Origin: CAZNKU01 sp045545235
GTDB lineage: Bacteria; Bacillota; Clostridia; Monoglobales; Firm-18
NCBI GenBank assembly: GCA_045545235.1
Contig: JAZQAN010000009.1
Span: forward strand, 1-35,167
Direction of reading: 5' to 3'
Length of the DNA stretch: 35,167 nucleotides
The translations under genes were made by a program, and so were the position numbers. Shown piece after piece: positions 17,278-25,545 of this stretch. Every line of letters starts with the position of its first letter. Position 1 is the stretch's first letter. The notes under the pieces were generated by a model, which did no database searches, had not been told where the DNA came from, and was given only the letters and a program-made list of their open reading frames with translations.

Positions 17278-19212
17278 ATGTTAAAACGAATTATGGCAAA
17301 TATTCTTGTTGTGGTGTTACTGGTTTCCTTGTGCTTGGTAACGGTATCGGCAGATGATACACAGACATCTACTATAATAACACAATGGGATGGCACAATA
17401 CCTTCAAACGGAACAACTGTGGTGGAGGGAAAAGCCTTTGCATCTACCACAGACCTATTATCTACCAATAGATCTATGAGTGTGAGAACAGCAGGCTATG
17501 GTCCGGGTGTAACATCAGCGACAGAAAATGCTGACTCATATCTGATAGTTAACCATTCGTCACTTGTTTGTAATTATCGTTCTCTGATTTCTACCTGGGT
17601 GAAAGATACTACAGCGGTAGCATCAGTTAAATATGATATAAGAATTCCTGAAGATGATTACAGTGAAAAACCCCGCAATGTACGTTTTAATTTTACTACT
17701 TCATCTGGGTCTGCAATTGTAAATCCTACAACTGTTAAGGTAACGGCTTCCAATGGAGAATTTTCGGTATCGGTAAGTGAAACATCGGATTCCACTGCAA
17801 TTACAGGAACATCCACAACGGCACCTTATACTGTTGGAAAATGGACAACTGTTGAGATAAGAGGATACAGGACTGAAAGAAACACATTGGAAATTGGTGT
17901 TTATGTAGACGAAAATCAGATTTTCTACGGTGAAGGTACATCGGCGGTATATACAGGTGACCTTGCTATAAATCAGATGTTTTTTGAACAGAGTACCTAC
18001 AAGGACTCTACAGGTGCTACTACCACATTTTCTACAGATTATGATGATATAACTATTGCTGCAATTGGCACTGAAAATGCACCGACAGATTTTTCACTTG
18101 TAAATGATATTATTGGTATAGATTTTTCAGATGTGCCAGAAACCGAGGCTACAATCTTGAAGGCTGCCAATAAGGGTATGTTTTCAGCAGCTGTAGTTTT
18201 GCAGGAATCTTCAAATTCAGCTGCTCCATTTAAGGGTACAACAAAATATAAGGCAGTAGCTAAAAGTGCCGAGGACAGCAATCCTGTTTTGGATGTTGTA
18301 ACTACTGCTGACGGTACAAGTGAACAAAGATTATACCTGATACAGGTTACAAGAGGTTCTCTTGCATCATATGTTAACACAAAAGAAGAAACAGTACTTA
18401 AATATTCATACGATATTTTTATTCCTTCGGGTACAGAGACATCTTCAAGAAAACAGGAGGTTTTGTTTGCTGGACAAGATATTCTGGGTACAACAACCAC
18501 AAAGTACGCAAATGGTGGATTTTATGTAGGTTCTCAAATTAAAGATGGTAAGCTTAGCTTTTATACAAATACATATTACGAAAATTCTGATGCAGTATAT
18601 GGAAAGAACAGAAGTGAAGAGGTTGCAATAGAGTCGGATGCATGGAATACTATTGAATATGTACTTAAGATAACTCAGGATGCTGAAAATTCCCTGTATA
18701 ATGTTAAGGTGTACGGAATGTATAAGGGCAACTGCTGTTTCACAAATGAATATGTTGTGTACGGCGATGCCTTTGGTATCTGCGGTAACAGATACTATAT
18801 ATATGGAACAGGCAATGAACATTCATCTATTGAAACAAAATATGACAATATTTCACTAAAGCATATTTCAAACTGGCAGGAGGATACATATAATTACAAT
18901 GCATGGACAAAGGATTATATTTATCCATTGTCACTTACGTATGATGTTGAAACAGGTGTAACAGCAAATGTTAAAATAGATAATTCAAAGGGTACATATA
19001 CAAATAAATTGTGTTTGGTTGTGGCTTTGTATAACACCAACGGAAAGCTTGAAAAAATGTACACAAGCAATATGTTGGAAGACGGTTACATTGAATTTAC
19101 AACCAATGATTCTGATTTTGTAAAATCAGGATATACAGCAAAGGCATTTTTGTTTGATGGTATAACCACGGCAATTCCATATATAAGTAGTGTTAAAATA
19201 ACACTTCCGTAA
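17278..19212 (+). CDS. Secreted protein with two concanavalin-like (LamG-type) domains
   Basis: The 644-aa product has a signal peptide (cleavage after TVSA) and two similar beta-sandwich domains, about residues 30-270 and 280-540. Each ends in a strand pattern typical of LamG/laminarinase-like lectin folds (TDYDDITIAAIG; TKYDNISLKHI). The C-terminal 95 residues (LCLVVALYNTNGKLEKMY) resemble the end of the 7182 product. There is no SLH domain and no catalytic pair. It most likely binds carbohydrate or another surface protein (inference). AGGAGG precedes its ATG, 19 bp after the previous gene, and a terminator follows, so it ends operon 1. Confidence 0.75.
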   Translation: MLKRIMANILVVVLLVSLCLVTVSADDTQTSTIITQWDGTIPSNGTTVVEGKAFASTTDLLSTNRSMSVRTAGYGPGVTSATENADSYLIVNHSSLVCNYRSLISTWVKDTTAVASVKYDIRIPEDDYSEKPRNVRFNFTTSSGSAIVNPTTVKVTASNGEFSVSVSETSDSTAITGTSTTAPYTVGKWTTVEIRGYRTERNTLEIGVYVDENQIFYGEGTSAVYTGDLAINQMFFEQSTYKDSTGATTTFSTDYDDITIAAIGTENAPTDFSLVNDIIGIDFSDVPETEATILKAANKGMFSAAVVLQESSNSAAPFKGTTKYKAVAKSAEDSNPVLDVVTTADGTSEQRLYLIQVTRGSLASYVNTKEETVLKYSYDIFIPSGTETSSRKQEVLFAGQDILGTTTTKYANGGFYVGSQIKDGKLSFYTNTYYENSDAVYGKNRSEEVAIESDAWNTIEYVLKITQDAENSLYNVKVYGMYKGNCCFTNEYVVYGDAFGICGNRYYIYGTGNEHSSIETKYDNISLKHISNWQEDTYNYNAWTKDYIYPLSLTYDVETGVTANVKIDNSKGTYTNKLCLVVALYNTNGKLEKMYTSNMLEDGYIEFTTNDSDFVKSGYTAKAFLFDGITTAIPYISSVKITLP

Positions 19213-19218
19213 GTTTAC

Positions 19219-19296
19219 CAAAACCACATTTGACTTCATAATTAAACACCCGATTTTTATCCCCCTATGAAAATCAATTGTCAGATGTGGTTTTTG
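19219..19296 (+). terminator. Terminator of operon 1, with a long loop
   Basis: AAAACCACATTTGAC (about 19220-19234) pairs with GTCAGATGTGGTTTT (19280-19294), followed by T. The arms flank a loop of about 45 bases with its own weak pairing. It lies 7 bp after the last stop of operon 1. Confidence 0.75.
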
Positions 19297-19304
19297 TAAG
19301 ATAA

Positions 19305-19517
19305 AAGGTTACAAGAGAACAGTTCCTTAAAATGATAATTGAGGCAACAGGCATAGAAGCCGAAGAGGCAGAAAACACATTTGCCGATGTTGGTGACGAA
19401 TGGTATAAGGAATATGTACTTAAGGCTAAAAACCTTGGTATTGTAAACGGTGTTTCCGATACCGAGTTTGGCATAGGTTCAAACATAACACGTCAGGATA
19501 TGGCTGTTATGATATAA
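19305..19517 (+). pseudogene. Orphan SLH-domain fragment
   Basis: Read from VTREQFLKM, the frame encodes the end of one SLH repeat and nearly all of the next (NTFADVGDEWYKEYVLKA; NITRQDMAVMI) and stops at TAA 19515-19517. By my base-by-base reading, 19308-19514 differs from 34070-34276 of the last gene at about 15 of 207 positions (about 93% identity). There is no start signal, signal peptide or third repeat, and a stop (TAA 19302-19304) precedes it. It is the leftover of a lost SLH gene or a partial duplication. Confidence 0.85.
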
Positions 19518-19557
19518 CCCCCTTATAGATTTATATATTTAGTGTATCAGTAAAATA

Positions 19558-19594
19558 TAAACAACGCTATGGATTAAATCCATAGCGTTGTTGT
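19558..19594. terminator. Perfect 15-bp hairpin, probable bidirectional terminator
   Basis: AACAACGCTATGGAT (19560-19574) pairs perfectly with ATCCATAGCGTTGTT (19578-19592) around TAA. The left flank is A/T-rich, giving a T-rich tail on the minus strand, so it can stop leftward transcription from the AraC gene at 20008. Confidence 0.6.
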
Positions 19595-19788
19595 CTTATA
19601 TAACCTTTCTTTATACAAACCAACGGCCAATAACATTGCCGGAAAGGTTTGGGGATCTCCCCATATATTTTTATATTTGTTTCTTTGAGCTTTGTATGTT
19701 GTTGCTTTCAATGATTTAAGGTATAAATTTCCAAAGATTTTATAATAAGGATTATGATAAAATTGTATTAAAGTAATGAGCACATATT

Positions 19789-20001
19789 GAAGTTTCTTGT
19801 CCAAAAAATTTTTATAAATATATAAGGTACATATTTGTGGAATCTTATTCAGATGGAATCAAAATATCTTTTACGTTCTTTTTATGGATATTAGTGAGCC
19901 TGTTTCGATGAAATCACAACGTCCATCGGCAACAAGGTATTTGATTGCACTTCTTGCTCTTGTATATAATTGACTTCATCAAAGATGATATTTAAAGACA
20001 T
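19789..20001 (-). pseudogene. Remnant of an AAA ATPase (DUF4143-type) gene
   Basis: On the minus strand from 20001, NIIFDEVNYIQ, then (one frame over) ARSAIKYLVADGRCDFIETG and SLISI, then (another shift) NVKDILIPSE, a stop and DSTNMY match the Walker B and sensor region of the family of ATPases that carry a C-terminal DUF4143 domain. At least two frameshifts and one stop interrupt it, and both the N-terminal Walker A part and the C-terminal domain are missing. It begins 6 bases after the AraC stop codon, so it is debris carried behind that gene. An overlapping 76-codon frame down to 19574 is not recognised. Confidence 0.7.
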
Positions 20002-20007
20002 TTTTAA

Positions 20008-20745
20008 TTAATCATTAAGCTTTATATCGGATTTTTTCATTGCTTTCCAAAATCCGGCATAGGAGTGATATCCCACATATTGTGCAATTTTGGTAAGTGG
20101 CATATTGGAATTTTCAAGAAGTTTTTTTGCCATATTCATACGGATGAATACAAGCTCTTCTTTAAACGTTCTGCCTGTATGTTCAATTACCAGCCTTTCA
20201 GTCTGACGTTCCGAAAGATGGAGCATTTCCGCTAAGTCACTAAGGCGCAAATTACCTGCATAATTTGACGAGAAAAATTCGGATATTAAAAATGGATAAT
20301 CAGTAACAGACTGGGTGGAAATTTTGTCAGCGGTGTAAAAATAACTGCAAAACAGCGATATGTATGCGGAAAGCTTTGTGTAATTCTGTGTGTGTTTTGC
20401 ATTTTCAATTTCACCTAAAAAGTCTGCAGAAATGTTATTTCCTATATGAAAAATCTCGGTTTTTTCCATATTGTAGTTTATCTGAAATGCGGCAAACATA
20501 GTTTCTTCATCCTTTTTCTCACAACTGTGAAAAACATTGCGGGGTATAACAATCATATCACCGCTTTGAAGTTTGTGGATATTGTTTTCTATAGTATAAG
20601 TGGCTGTACCGCCTGTAACTACATGAATTTCAGTATAATTATGCTTGTGAAGGAATGGAGTTATAACCTTAGGTTGAAAAAAGCCGCCCTTCAAAAATGC
20701 TTTTAGTTGTTGTGTACCTATTGATACTGTAAGTTCATTATACAT
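20008..20745 (-). CDS. AraC family transcriptional regulator divergent from operon 2
   Basis: The product (245 aa) has a cupin half with a metal-site-like HKHNYTEIHVV and GDMIVIPRNVFHSCEKKD (about residues 30-75), and a C-terminal double HTH (about 155-240; LRLSDLAEMLHLSERQTERL; LTKIAQYVGYHSYAGFWKAM). The frame can extend seven codons to ATG 20766, but only ATG 20745 has a ribosome binding site (AAAAGGAAA, 20759-20751), so I use that one. It is transcribed away from operon 2, with overlapping promoters, and most likely regulates that operon and itself. The last HTH residues are truncated compared with many family members, ending soon after MKKSDI. Confidence 0.88.
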   Translation of the reverse strand: MYNELTVSIGTQQLKAFLKGGFFQPKVITPFLHKHNYTEIHVVTGGTATYTIENNIHKLQSGDMIVIPRNVFHSCEKKDEETMFAAFQINYNMEKTEIFHIGNNISADFLGEIENAKHTQNYTKLSAYISLFCSYFYTADKISTQSVTDYPFLISEFFSSNYAGNLRLSDLAEMLHLSERQTERLVIEHTGRTFKEELVFIRMNMAKKLLENSNMPLTKIAQYVGYHSYAGFWKAMKKSDIKLND

Positions 20746-20750
20746 ATGTA

Positions 20751-20759
20751 TTTCCTTTT
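20751..20759 (-). promoter_or_regulatory. Ribosome binding site that decides the third AraC start
   Basis: AAAAGGAAA on the minus strand is correctly spaced for ATG 20745. Nothing comparable precedes ATG 20766. Confidence 0.6.
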
Positions 20760-20795
20760 CTGACATTTTTTGTTAGTGTTTGTCTGTGTATTTTA

Positions 20796-20824
20796 TTGAC
20801 TGGTTTAACTATATATTTTATAAT
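20796..20824 (+). promoter_or_regulatory. Promoter of operon 2
   Basis: TTGACT (20796-20801), 17 bp, TATAAT (20819-20824): close to consensus. Transcription should start near 20831, leaving a leader of about 35 bases with AAGGAGG at 20854-20860. An opposing candidate (TTGATA 20837-20832, 18 bp, TATAGT 20813-20808) for the AraC gene overlaps it. Confidence 0.7.
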
Positions 20825-20865
20825 TGTATTATATCAAACTATGCCTTAATGTCAAGGAGGTTAAT

Positions 20866-21954
20866 ATGAAAATAGTGAAAATTGGTGATTTAACCACAGT
20901 AATGAGCAATGCTGACAGCAAAAACAACTATTTTGCATGGCCTACTGCCACAAGATTGCAAAACGGGAAAATTGCAGTTGTTGCATCGGGTTTTAGAAGA
21001 CGGCACATTTGTCCGTTTGGGAAAACTGTTATAGCATACAGCAGCGACGAGGGTAAAACTTACACTTTACCGGCACCTGTCATAGACACACCTCTTGATG
21101 ACCGAGACGGCGGTATTGTGCCATTTGGTGATAAAAACGTAATTGTAACGTCTTTTAACAATAAGGTCGTTTTCCAAAGACAGTATGCGGATTCCCTTGA
21201 TAATGCGTACCTTGATACAATAACGGCGGAGGAAGAGGAAAAATATCTCGGTGCAACCTTTCGAATCAGTAATGACTACGGTGTGACGTTCGGTGAAATA
21301 CATAAAAGTCCCGTAACTTCTCCTCACGGACCTGTGGAGCTTCCCGACGGAAGACTTTTGTGGGTGGGTAGAACCTTTAATCCGATGGATATTGAAGAAA
21401 AAGATGACGAATGCGTGAGGGCTTATATTATAAATCCCGATTGTACAATGGATTTTGTTGGAGAGATTGAAAATATTGATTATGAAGGAACAAAAACTCT
21501 TTCCTGCGAGCCTCATGCAATAGTTCTCGATGACGGAACAATTCTTGTACACATACGAGTACAGACATTCTATTTCGGCAAAGATCCGAAAACCATATTC
21601 ACTATATTTCAGTCGGAATCAAAGGACAACGGAAAAACATGGACAAAGCCCGGACAGATTCTTAAACAGCAGGGCGGTGCACCTCCACATATTATAAGGC
21701 ATTCCTCGGGAATGCTTATATGTACATACGGTTACAGACAGACCCCTTACGGAATAAAAGTTATGTTCAGTGAAGATAACGGAAAAACATGGGACACTGA
21801 CCATGACCTTTATATAAACTATGTAAGCGATGACATAGGCTACCCCTCAACGGTAGAGCTTGAAGACGGAAGTCTGCTTACGGTATTTTATGCACGAACA
21901 GCAGAAGATAAACCCTGCACAATAGAGCAACAGAAATGGAGATTTGAAAAATGA
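20866..21954 (+). CDS. BNR/Asp-box sialidase-like beta-propeller protein, cytoplasmic
   Basis: The product (362 aa) starts at ATG 20866, which has AAGGAGG upstream; a longer frame from 20824 begins inside the promoter. Four Asp boxes (S-x-D-x-G-x-T) lie near residues 59-65, 135-141, 252-258 and 302-308, the hallmark of sialidase-type propellers. The usual Phe-Arg-Ile-Pro motif is replaced by FAWP (23-26), so a key sialate-binding arginine may be missing or supplied from RRR (44-46); Arg231, Arg291 and Glu215 are other candidates. No signal peptide is visible. Its stop overlaps the next start (ATGA), indicating translational coupling with an N-acetylneuraminate-lyase-type aldolase. It may be a cytoplasmic sialidase or a glycosidase or lyase of another specificity. 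Confidence 0.85.
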   Translation: MKIVKIGDLTTVMSNADSKNNYFAWPTATRLQNGKIAVVASGFRRRHICPFGKTVIAYSSDEGKTYTLPAPVIDTPLDDRDGGIVPFGDKNVIVTSFNNKVVFQRQYADSLDNAYLDTITAEEEEKYLGATFRISNDYGVTFGEIHKSPVTSPHGPVELPDGRLLWVGRTFNPMDIEEKDDECVRAYIINPDCTMDFVGEIENIDYEGTKTLSCEPHAIVLDDGTILVHIRVQTFYFGKDPKTIFTIFQSESKDNGKTWTKPGQILKQQGGAPPHIIRHSSGMLICTYGYRQTPYGIKVMFSEDNGKTWDTDHDLYINYVSDDIGYPSTVELEDGSLLTVFYARTAEDKPCTIEQQKWRFEK

Positions 21955-22832
21955 TTAAATTTGAAGGAATAATGCCTGCTTTGGTAACACCTCTTACAGC
22001 AGACGAACGCATTAACACAGAAGTACTTAAAAAACTTATAAATGATATGATTGACAAAGGTGCAGAGGGTTTTTATATCGGTGGTGCAACGGGTGAAGGG
22101 TTAAAAATCCGCACGGAAGAAAGAATGATTCTCGCAGAAGAGTCCATGAATGCAATATCAGGCAGAGTTCCTGCCATTATACAGGTTGCATCAATGAATA
22201 CAAACGATGCTCTTTTACTTGCAAAGCATGCAGAAAAAATAGGTGCAGATGCTATTTCTGCAACACCGCCTCTTTTCTTCCAGTATGATGAGGACGATGT
22301 TTATAATTACTACAAGGCTCTTGCTGAAGCATCTTCTCTTCCTGTTATGGTTTACTATAATCCCGCTGCAGGTTTTAATATGAACGCAAACTTTGCAGCA
22401 AGAATGTTTGAAATAGATAACGTAACTGCAATTAAGTGGACAAGTCCTAATTTCTTTGAAATGAGCAGGCTTAAAGACATTACTCACGGCGAAATGAATA
22501 TTATAAACGGTCCTGACGAAATGCTTTTGATGGGTCTTAACGCAGGTGCTGACGGCGGTATCGGTACAACATACAACTTCCAGCTTGAAACAATAAAGGG
22601 AATTTATAATGCGTTCAAAAACGGTGATGTCCAAAAGGCTCAAGTGCTTCAGATAAAGGCAAACAGGGTTATTTCCGTTTTACTTAAATATAAGATAATA
22701 CCTGCCACAAAGGCTGTTGTGGAAGCTATGGGATATGATGTGGGTAATGCCGCATTCCCTATGAAGAGATATACAAATGAACAAAAAGCACAGATTGTTG
22801 CTGAATTTAAAGCAGCAGGTCTTGAATTGTAA
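21951..22832 (+). CDS. nanA: N-acetylneuraminate lyase-type aldolase (DapA/NanA superfamily)
   Basis: The 293-aa product is a full-length class I aldolase barrel. It keeps the Schiff-base lysine (Lys162 in IKWTSPNFF), the Tyr motif (VYYNPA, 135-136) and GGATGEG near the active site. Residues typical of sialate lyases are present: Thr164, Asp189-Glu190 (NGPDE) and GADGGIGTTYN (199-209), corresponding to Asp191, Glu192 and Ser208 of the E. coli enzyme. Ser47 of that enzyme is Ala46 here. It would split N-acetylneuraminate into N-acetylmannosamine and pyruvate in the cytoplasm; a related 2-keto-3-deoxy sugar acid is possible. It overlaps the BNR gene by 4 bp, and the SLH gene follows after 14 bp. 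No NanE, NanK or transporter gene is seen. Confidence 0.8.
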   Translation: MIKFEGIMPALVTPLTADERINTEVLKKLINDMIDKGAEGFYIGGATGEGLKIRTEERMILAEESMNAISGRVPAIIQVASMNTNDALLLAKHAEKIGADAISATPPLFFQYDEDDVYNYYKALAEASSLPVMVYYNPAAGFNMNANFAARMFEIDNVTAIKWTSPNFFEMSRLKDITHGEMNIINGPDEMLLMGLNAGADGGIGTTYNFQLETIKGIYNAFKNGDVQKAQVLQIKANRVISVLLKYKIIPATKAVVEAMGYDVGNAAFPMKRYTNEQKAQIVAEFKAAGLEL

Positions 22833-22846
22833 AAGGAGGAAATCAA

Positions 22847-25531
22847 ATGAAGAAAGCATTAAAACACATTATTGGCTTGGTTTGCGTTTTGACGATGCTT
22901 GCAAGCTCAATGACATTTGTGTATGCATCAAATGAAGGCCTGGCTTTTGACATGGATGCCCTTGGAATTACCGAGGGTATGGATGCAGGAGCAAGAAGAA
23001 ACGAATATGTCCGCAGAGATGAATTTGCACAAATGGTAGTAGGCATGATTATGCAAAAGGATGTTGCAAAAACATTGGAAAATGGAACATATTTTACGGA
23101 TATTTCCGAATCTGAATATAAGGGTGCCGTAAATTTACTTGCAAAAATGGGATACATCGCAGGAACCGGATCGGGGGAATTTGACCCTTCAGGTTATATA
23201 AGCTATGGTGCAGCTTGCAAAATTCTTGTTTGTGCATTGGGTTACGACCCCATTGTAAGTGACAAGTCACTTTTCGGATATATGGCAGTGGCAGGAAATA
23301 TAGGTGTTTCCAAAAATATAAGCTCAAGTGATGAATACCTTACTTTTGAAAATTCAATGAAGATGATAGACAACGCTCTTGATATCGGCCTTATGGTTCC
23401 TATGTACTATAACGAAAATATCGCTCCATCCTATGAAGTGGACGAGTCAAGAACATTCAGAAGTTATCATAACGGCCGTTACGGTGACGGTGTTGTGAAG
23501 CTTACGGGTGTTGTAACAGCAGACACATCTTCATATCTTTACGATGCTAGACCTAATTTAAAGGATACACAGATTGTTATAGAAGATAAGGTCTATAACT
23601 ATGACGGAAAAGCACCAAGCGGATATGTTGGACAGACTGTTGAATACTATGTTACAGAGAACATAAATGGTGAAGAATTGATTATAGCTTTCGCTCCTAC
23701 AAATAAGAATACCGTAAACGACTTTATGGGTTCACAGATTAATAAGATTTCTAAAAACGAACTTGTTTTTGTTGATAACAACAATGTTAAAAACACAGTA
23801 AAAACTGATTATGAAACAAGAATTATATACAACAACAGAATTGACCTTAATTATAAGCTTACTGACATAAAGCAGACAGATAACTTTGTTGTAAGAACTG
23901 TGGATAATGACGATGACGAAGTTTCCGATGTTGTTTTTGTATATGAATATACAGACTGCATAGCGGAAACAATTTATAAAGAAACAGGTGTTGTTACGCT
24001 AAAAAACGGTTTTGAGTTTAAAAACCGCAGAAATTTAACATTGGATGATGAAAAAATTTCTTTTGAGATTTTTGATGCAAAGGGTGTTAAAAAGGGTATA
24101 AGCGATATTTCGGAAGATGATGTTTTAAGTATTGCGGAAAGTAAAGACGGAAGCATTATCCGTATAGTTATAGGAATTGAACCTGTACGTGCTACAATCC
24201 TGTCACGTGACGGAGAATACCTTATGATTGATAACAGAGAATATTTTTGTGACAGCAGAGTTCTTCAAAAAGAAATAACAATCGGTTCAACAATCATAGG
24301 TTACGTTAACTTCGCAGGAATACTTGTGGATTTTGAAGAAGAAAAGTACGAAAAAACTTACGGATATGTTTACTCATACAGCAGAAGCGGCGGTAGCTTT
24401 GGTGACTATTCCGTAAAAATGCTTATGCCAGAATATATCTCTGTCAAACAGGTAGAGGGAGAGGTTGACGAACTTAGCGGTGTGGCTGATGTTTCAAATT
24501 CCTTGTTTGTACGTAACAGAGGTGTTGTGGTATTCAAGATTGAAAACAAAATAATGTTCAACGGCAAAAAGATTAGTGCAGAACAGGCTTTGGAACAGGT
24601 TCTTGATTGCCCTGTTTCATATAAGATTGGAGCTAACGGTAAAATTACAAAAATCGACACTTTGGAAGGTGTTGACGATATAAAAATCAAGGCTTCTGAT
24701 AATGCTGTCGACTGCGTGACACTAAACAATAAAAAGTATAACGGCAGTGAACAGATTTTCGGTGGCGGTAAGGGAAGTCCTTTCGGTATTAAGGAAGATT
24801 ATACCATGGCCTTTTGCGTACCGCTTTACAAACAGCAAAATAAAGCTGATGTAAGTGATGACGACCTTTTGGTATTTGCAGAGCTTTTAAACGGTGTAGG
24901 ATATGAAACAAACGGATATGAACAGGATGAAAATACTTTCATAGCAGACTTGCTTGTTGTTCAAAAGAGCATGAATTCAAATCAGGTAATTGATGTTATG
25001 GGCACATCAAAAGTGGGACTTATAACAAAGATTTCTGACGTTCTTGATGAAAGCACAGGTGTGGAGTCAAAGGCTGTAACAATGCTTGCAGACGGCAGTG
25101 AAAAGAAGTATGTTGTGGCAGAACAGAGAACAAACCAAAGTTCGATAAAGAATCTTGGAGCAGGTGACCTTGTTGCATATACACTTGACGGTTTTGATAA
25201 AATCAACACAATCTCTCTTCTTCAGGATAATGACAATTACGTAGATTATGACGAATATGAAAACGGTAAGGTTTGCGCAAATGTTACTGATTTAAAATAT
25301 ATGCATATTTCAAACACAAAGGTAAGATGGGTAAATATATTGGATATAAGCAACGGTTCCGATATAGGTTACACATACGAACTTACGGTGAAAAATCCTG
25401 CACCTGTATTTGTAATAGAAGGTAAGGAATACCGCACAGGTACTTTTGACGATATTCAGATAGGTGACAAAGTGGCGGTTATACAGGATGTTGAAACTTT
25501 TAACGTTCGTGCAGTTGTAATTAAAAGATAA
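22847..25531 (+). CDS. N-terminal-SLH surface protein, intact paralogue of the 3063 pseudogene
   Basis: The 894-aa product has a signal peptide (cleavage near VYAS), the segment FDMDALGITEGMDAG, then about 150 residues of SLH repeats (YVRRDEFAQMVV; GYIAGTGSGEFDPSGYISYG; a diverged third). After NIAPSYEVDESRTFRSYH comes a 650-residue beta-rich body with units such as DVLSIAESKDGSIIRIVI. No catalytic signature is recognised. It aligns over about 330 residues with the broken gene at 3063 and more loosely with the 14673 product, so three members of one family occur in this window. AGGAGG precedes the ATG. It sits between intracellular enzymes and secreted SLH proteins of operon 2. Role: probably a wall-bound scaffold or glycan binder (inference). 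Confidence 0.82.
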   Translation: MKKALKHIIGLVCVLTMLASSMTFVYASNEGLAFDMDALGITEGMDAGARRNEYVRRDEFAQMVVGMIMQKDVAKTLENGTYFTDISESEYKGAVNLLAKMGYIAGTGSGEFDPSGYISYGAACKILVCALGYDPIVSDKSLFGYMAVAGNIGVSKNISSSDEYLTFENSMKMIDNALDIGLMVPMYYNENIAPSYEVDESRTFRSYHNGRYGDGVVKLTGVVTADTSSYLYDARPNLKDTQIVIEDKVYNYDGKAPSGYVGQTVEYYVTENINGEELIIAFAPTNKNTVNDFMGSQINKISKNELVFVDNNNVKNTVKTDYETRIIYNNRIDLNYKLTDIKQTDNFVVRTVDNDDDEVSDVVFVYEYTDCIAETIYKETGVVTLKNGFEFKNRRNLTLDDEKISFEIFDAKGVKKGISDISEDDVLSIAESKDGSIIRIVIGIEPVRATILSRDGEYLMIDNREYFCDSRVLQKEITIGSTIIGYVNFAGILVDFEEEKYEKTYGYVYSYSRSGGSFGDYSVKMLMPEYISVKQVEGEVDELSGVADVSNSLFVRNRGVVVFKIENKIMFNGKKISAEQALEQVLDCPVSYKIGANGKITKIDTLEGVDDIKIKASDNAVDCVTLNNKKYNGSEQIFGGGKGSPFGIKEDYTMAFCVPLYKQQNKADVSDDDLLVFAELLNGVGYETNGYEQDENTFIADLLVVQKSMNSNQVIDVMGTSKVGLITKISDVLDESTGVESKAVTMLADGSEKKYVVAEQRTNQSSIKNLGAGDLVAYTLDGFDKINTISLLQDNDNYVDYDEYENGKVCANVTDLKYMHISNTKVRWVNILDISNGSDIGYTYELTVKNPAPVFVIEGKEYRTGTFDDIQIGDKVAVIQDVETFNVRAVVIKR

Positions 25532-25545
25532 GGAGGTTATGAAAA

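Noticed and set aside
19574..19804. 76-codon minus-strand frame between the hairpin and the ATPase remnant
   Set aside because: Starts at TTG without a ribosome binding site, ends inside a perfect hairpin, and the protein is not recognised. More likely decayed sequence.
20824..20865. N-terminal extension of the BNR protein
   Set aside because: The extra 14 codons begin at the -10 box and have no ribosome binding site; ATG 20866 has AAGGAGG upstream.
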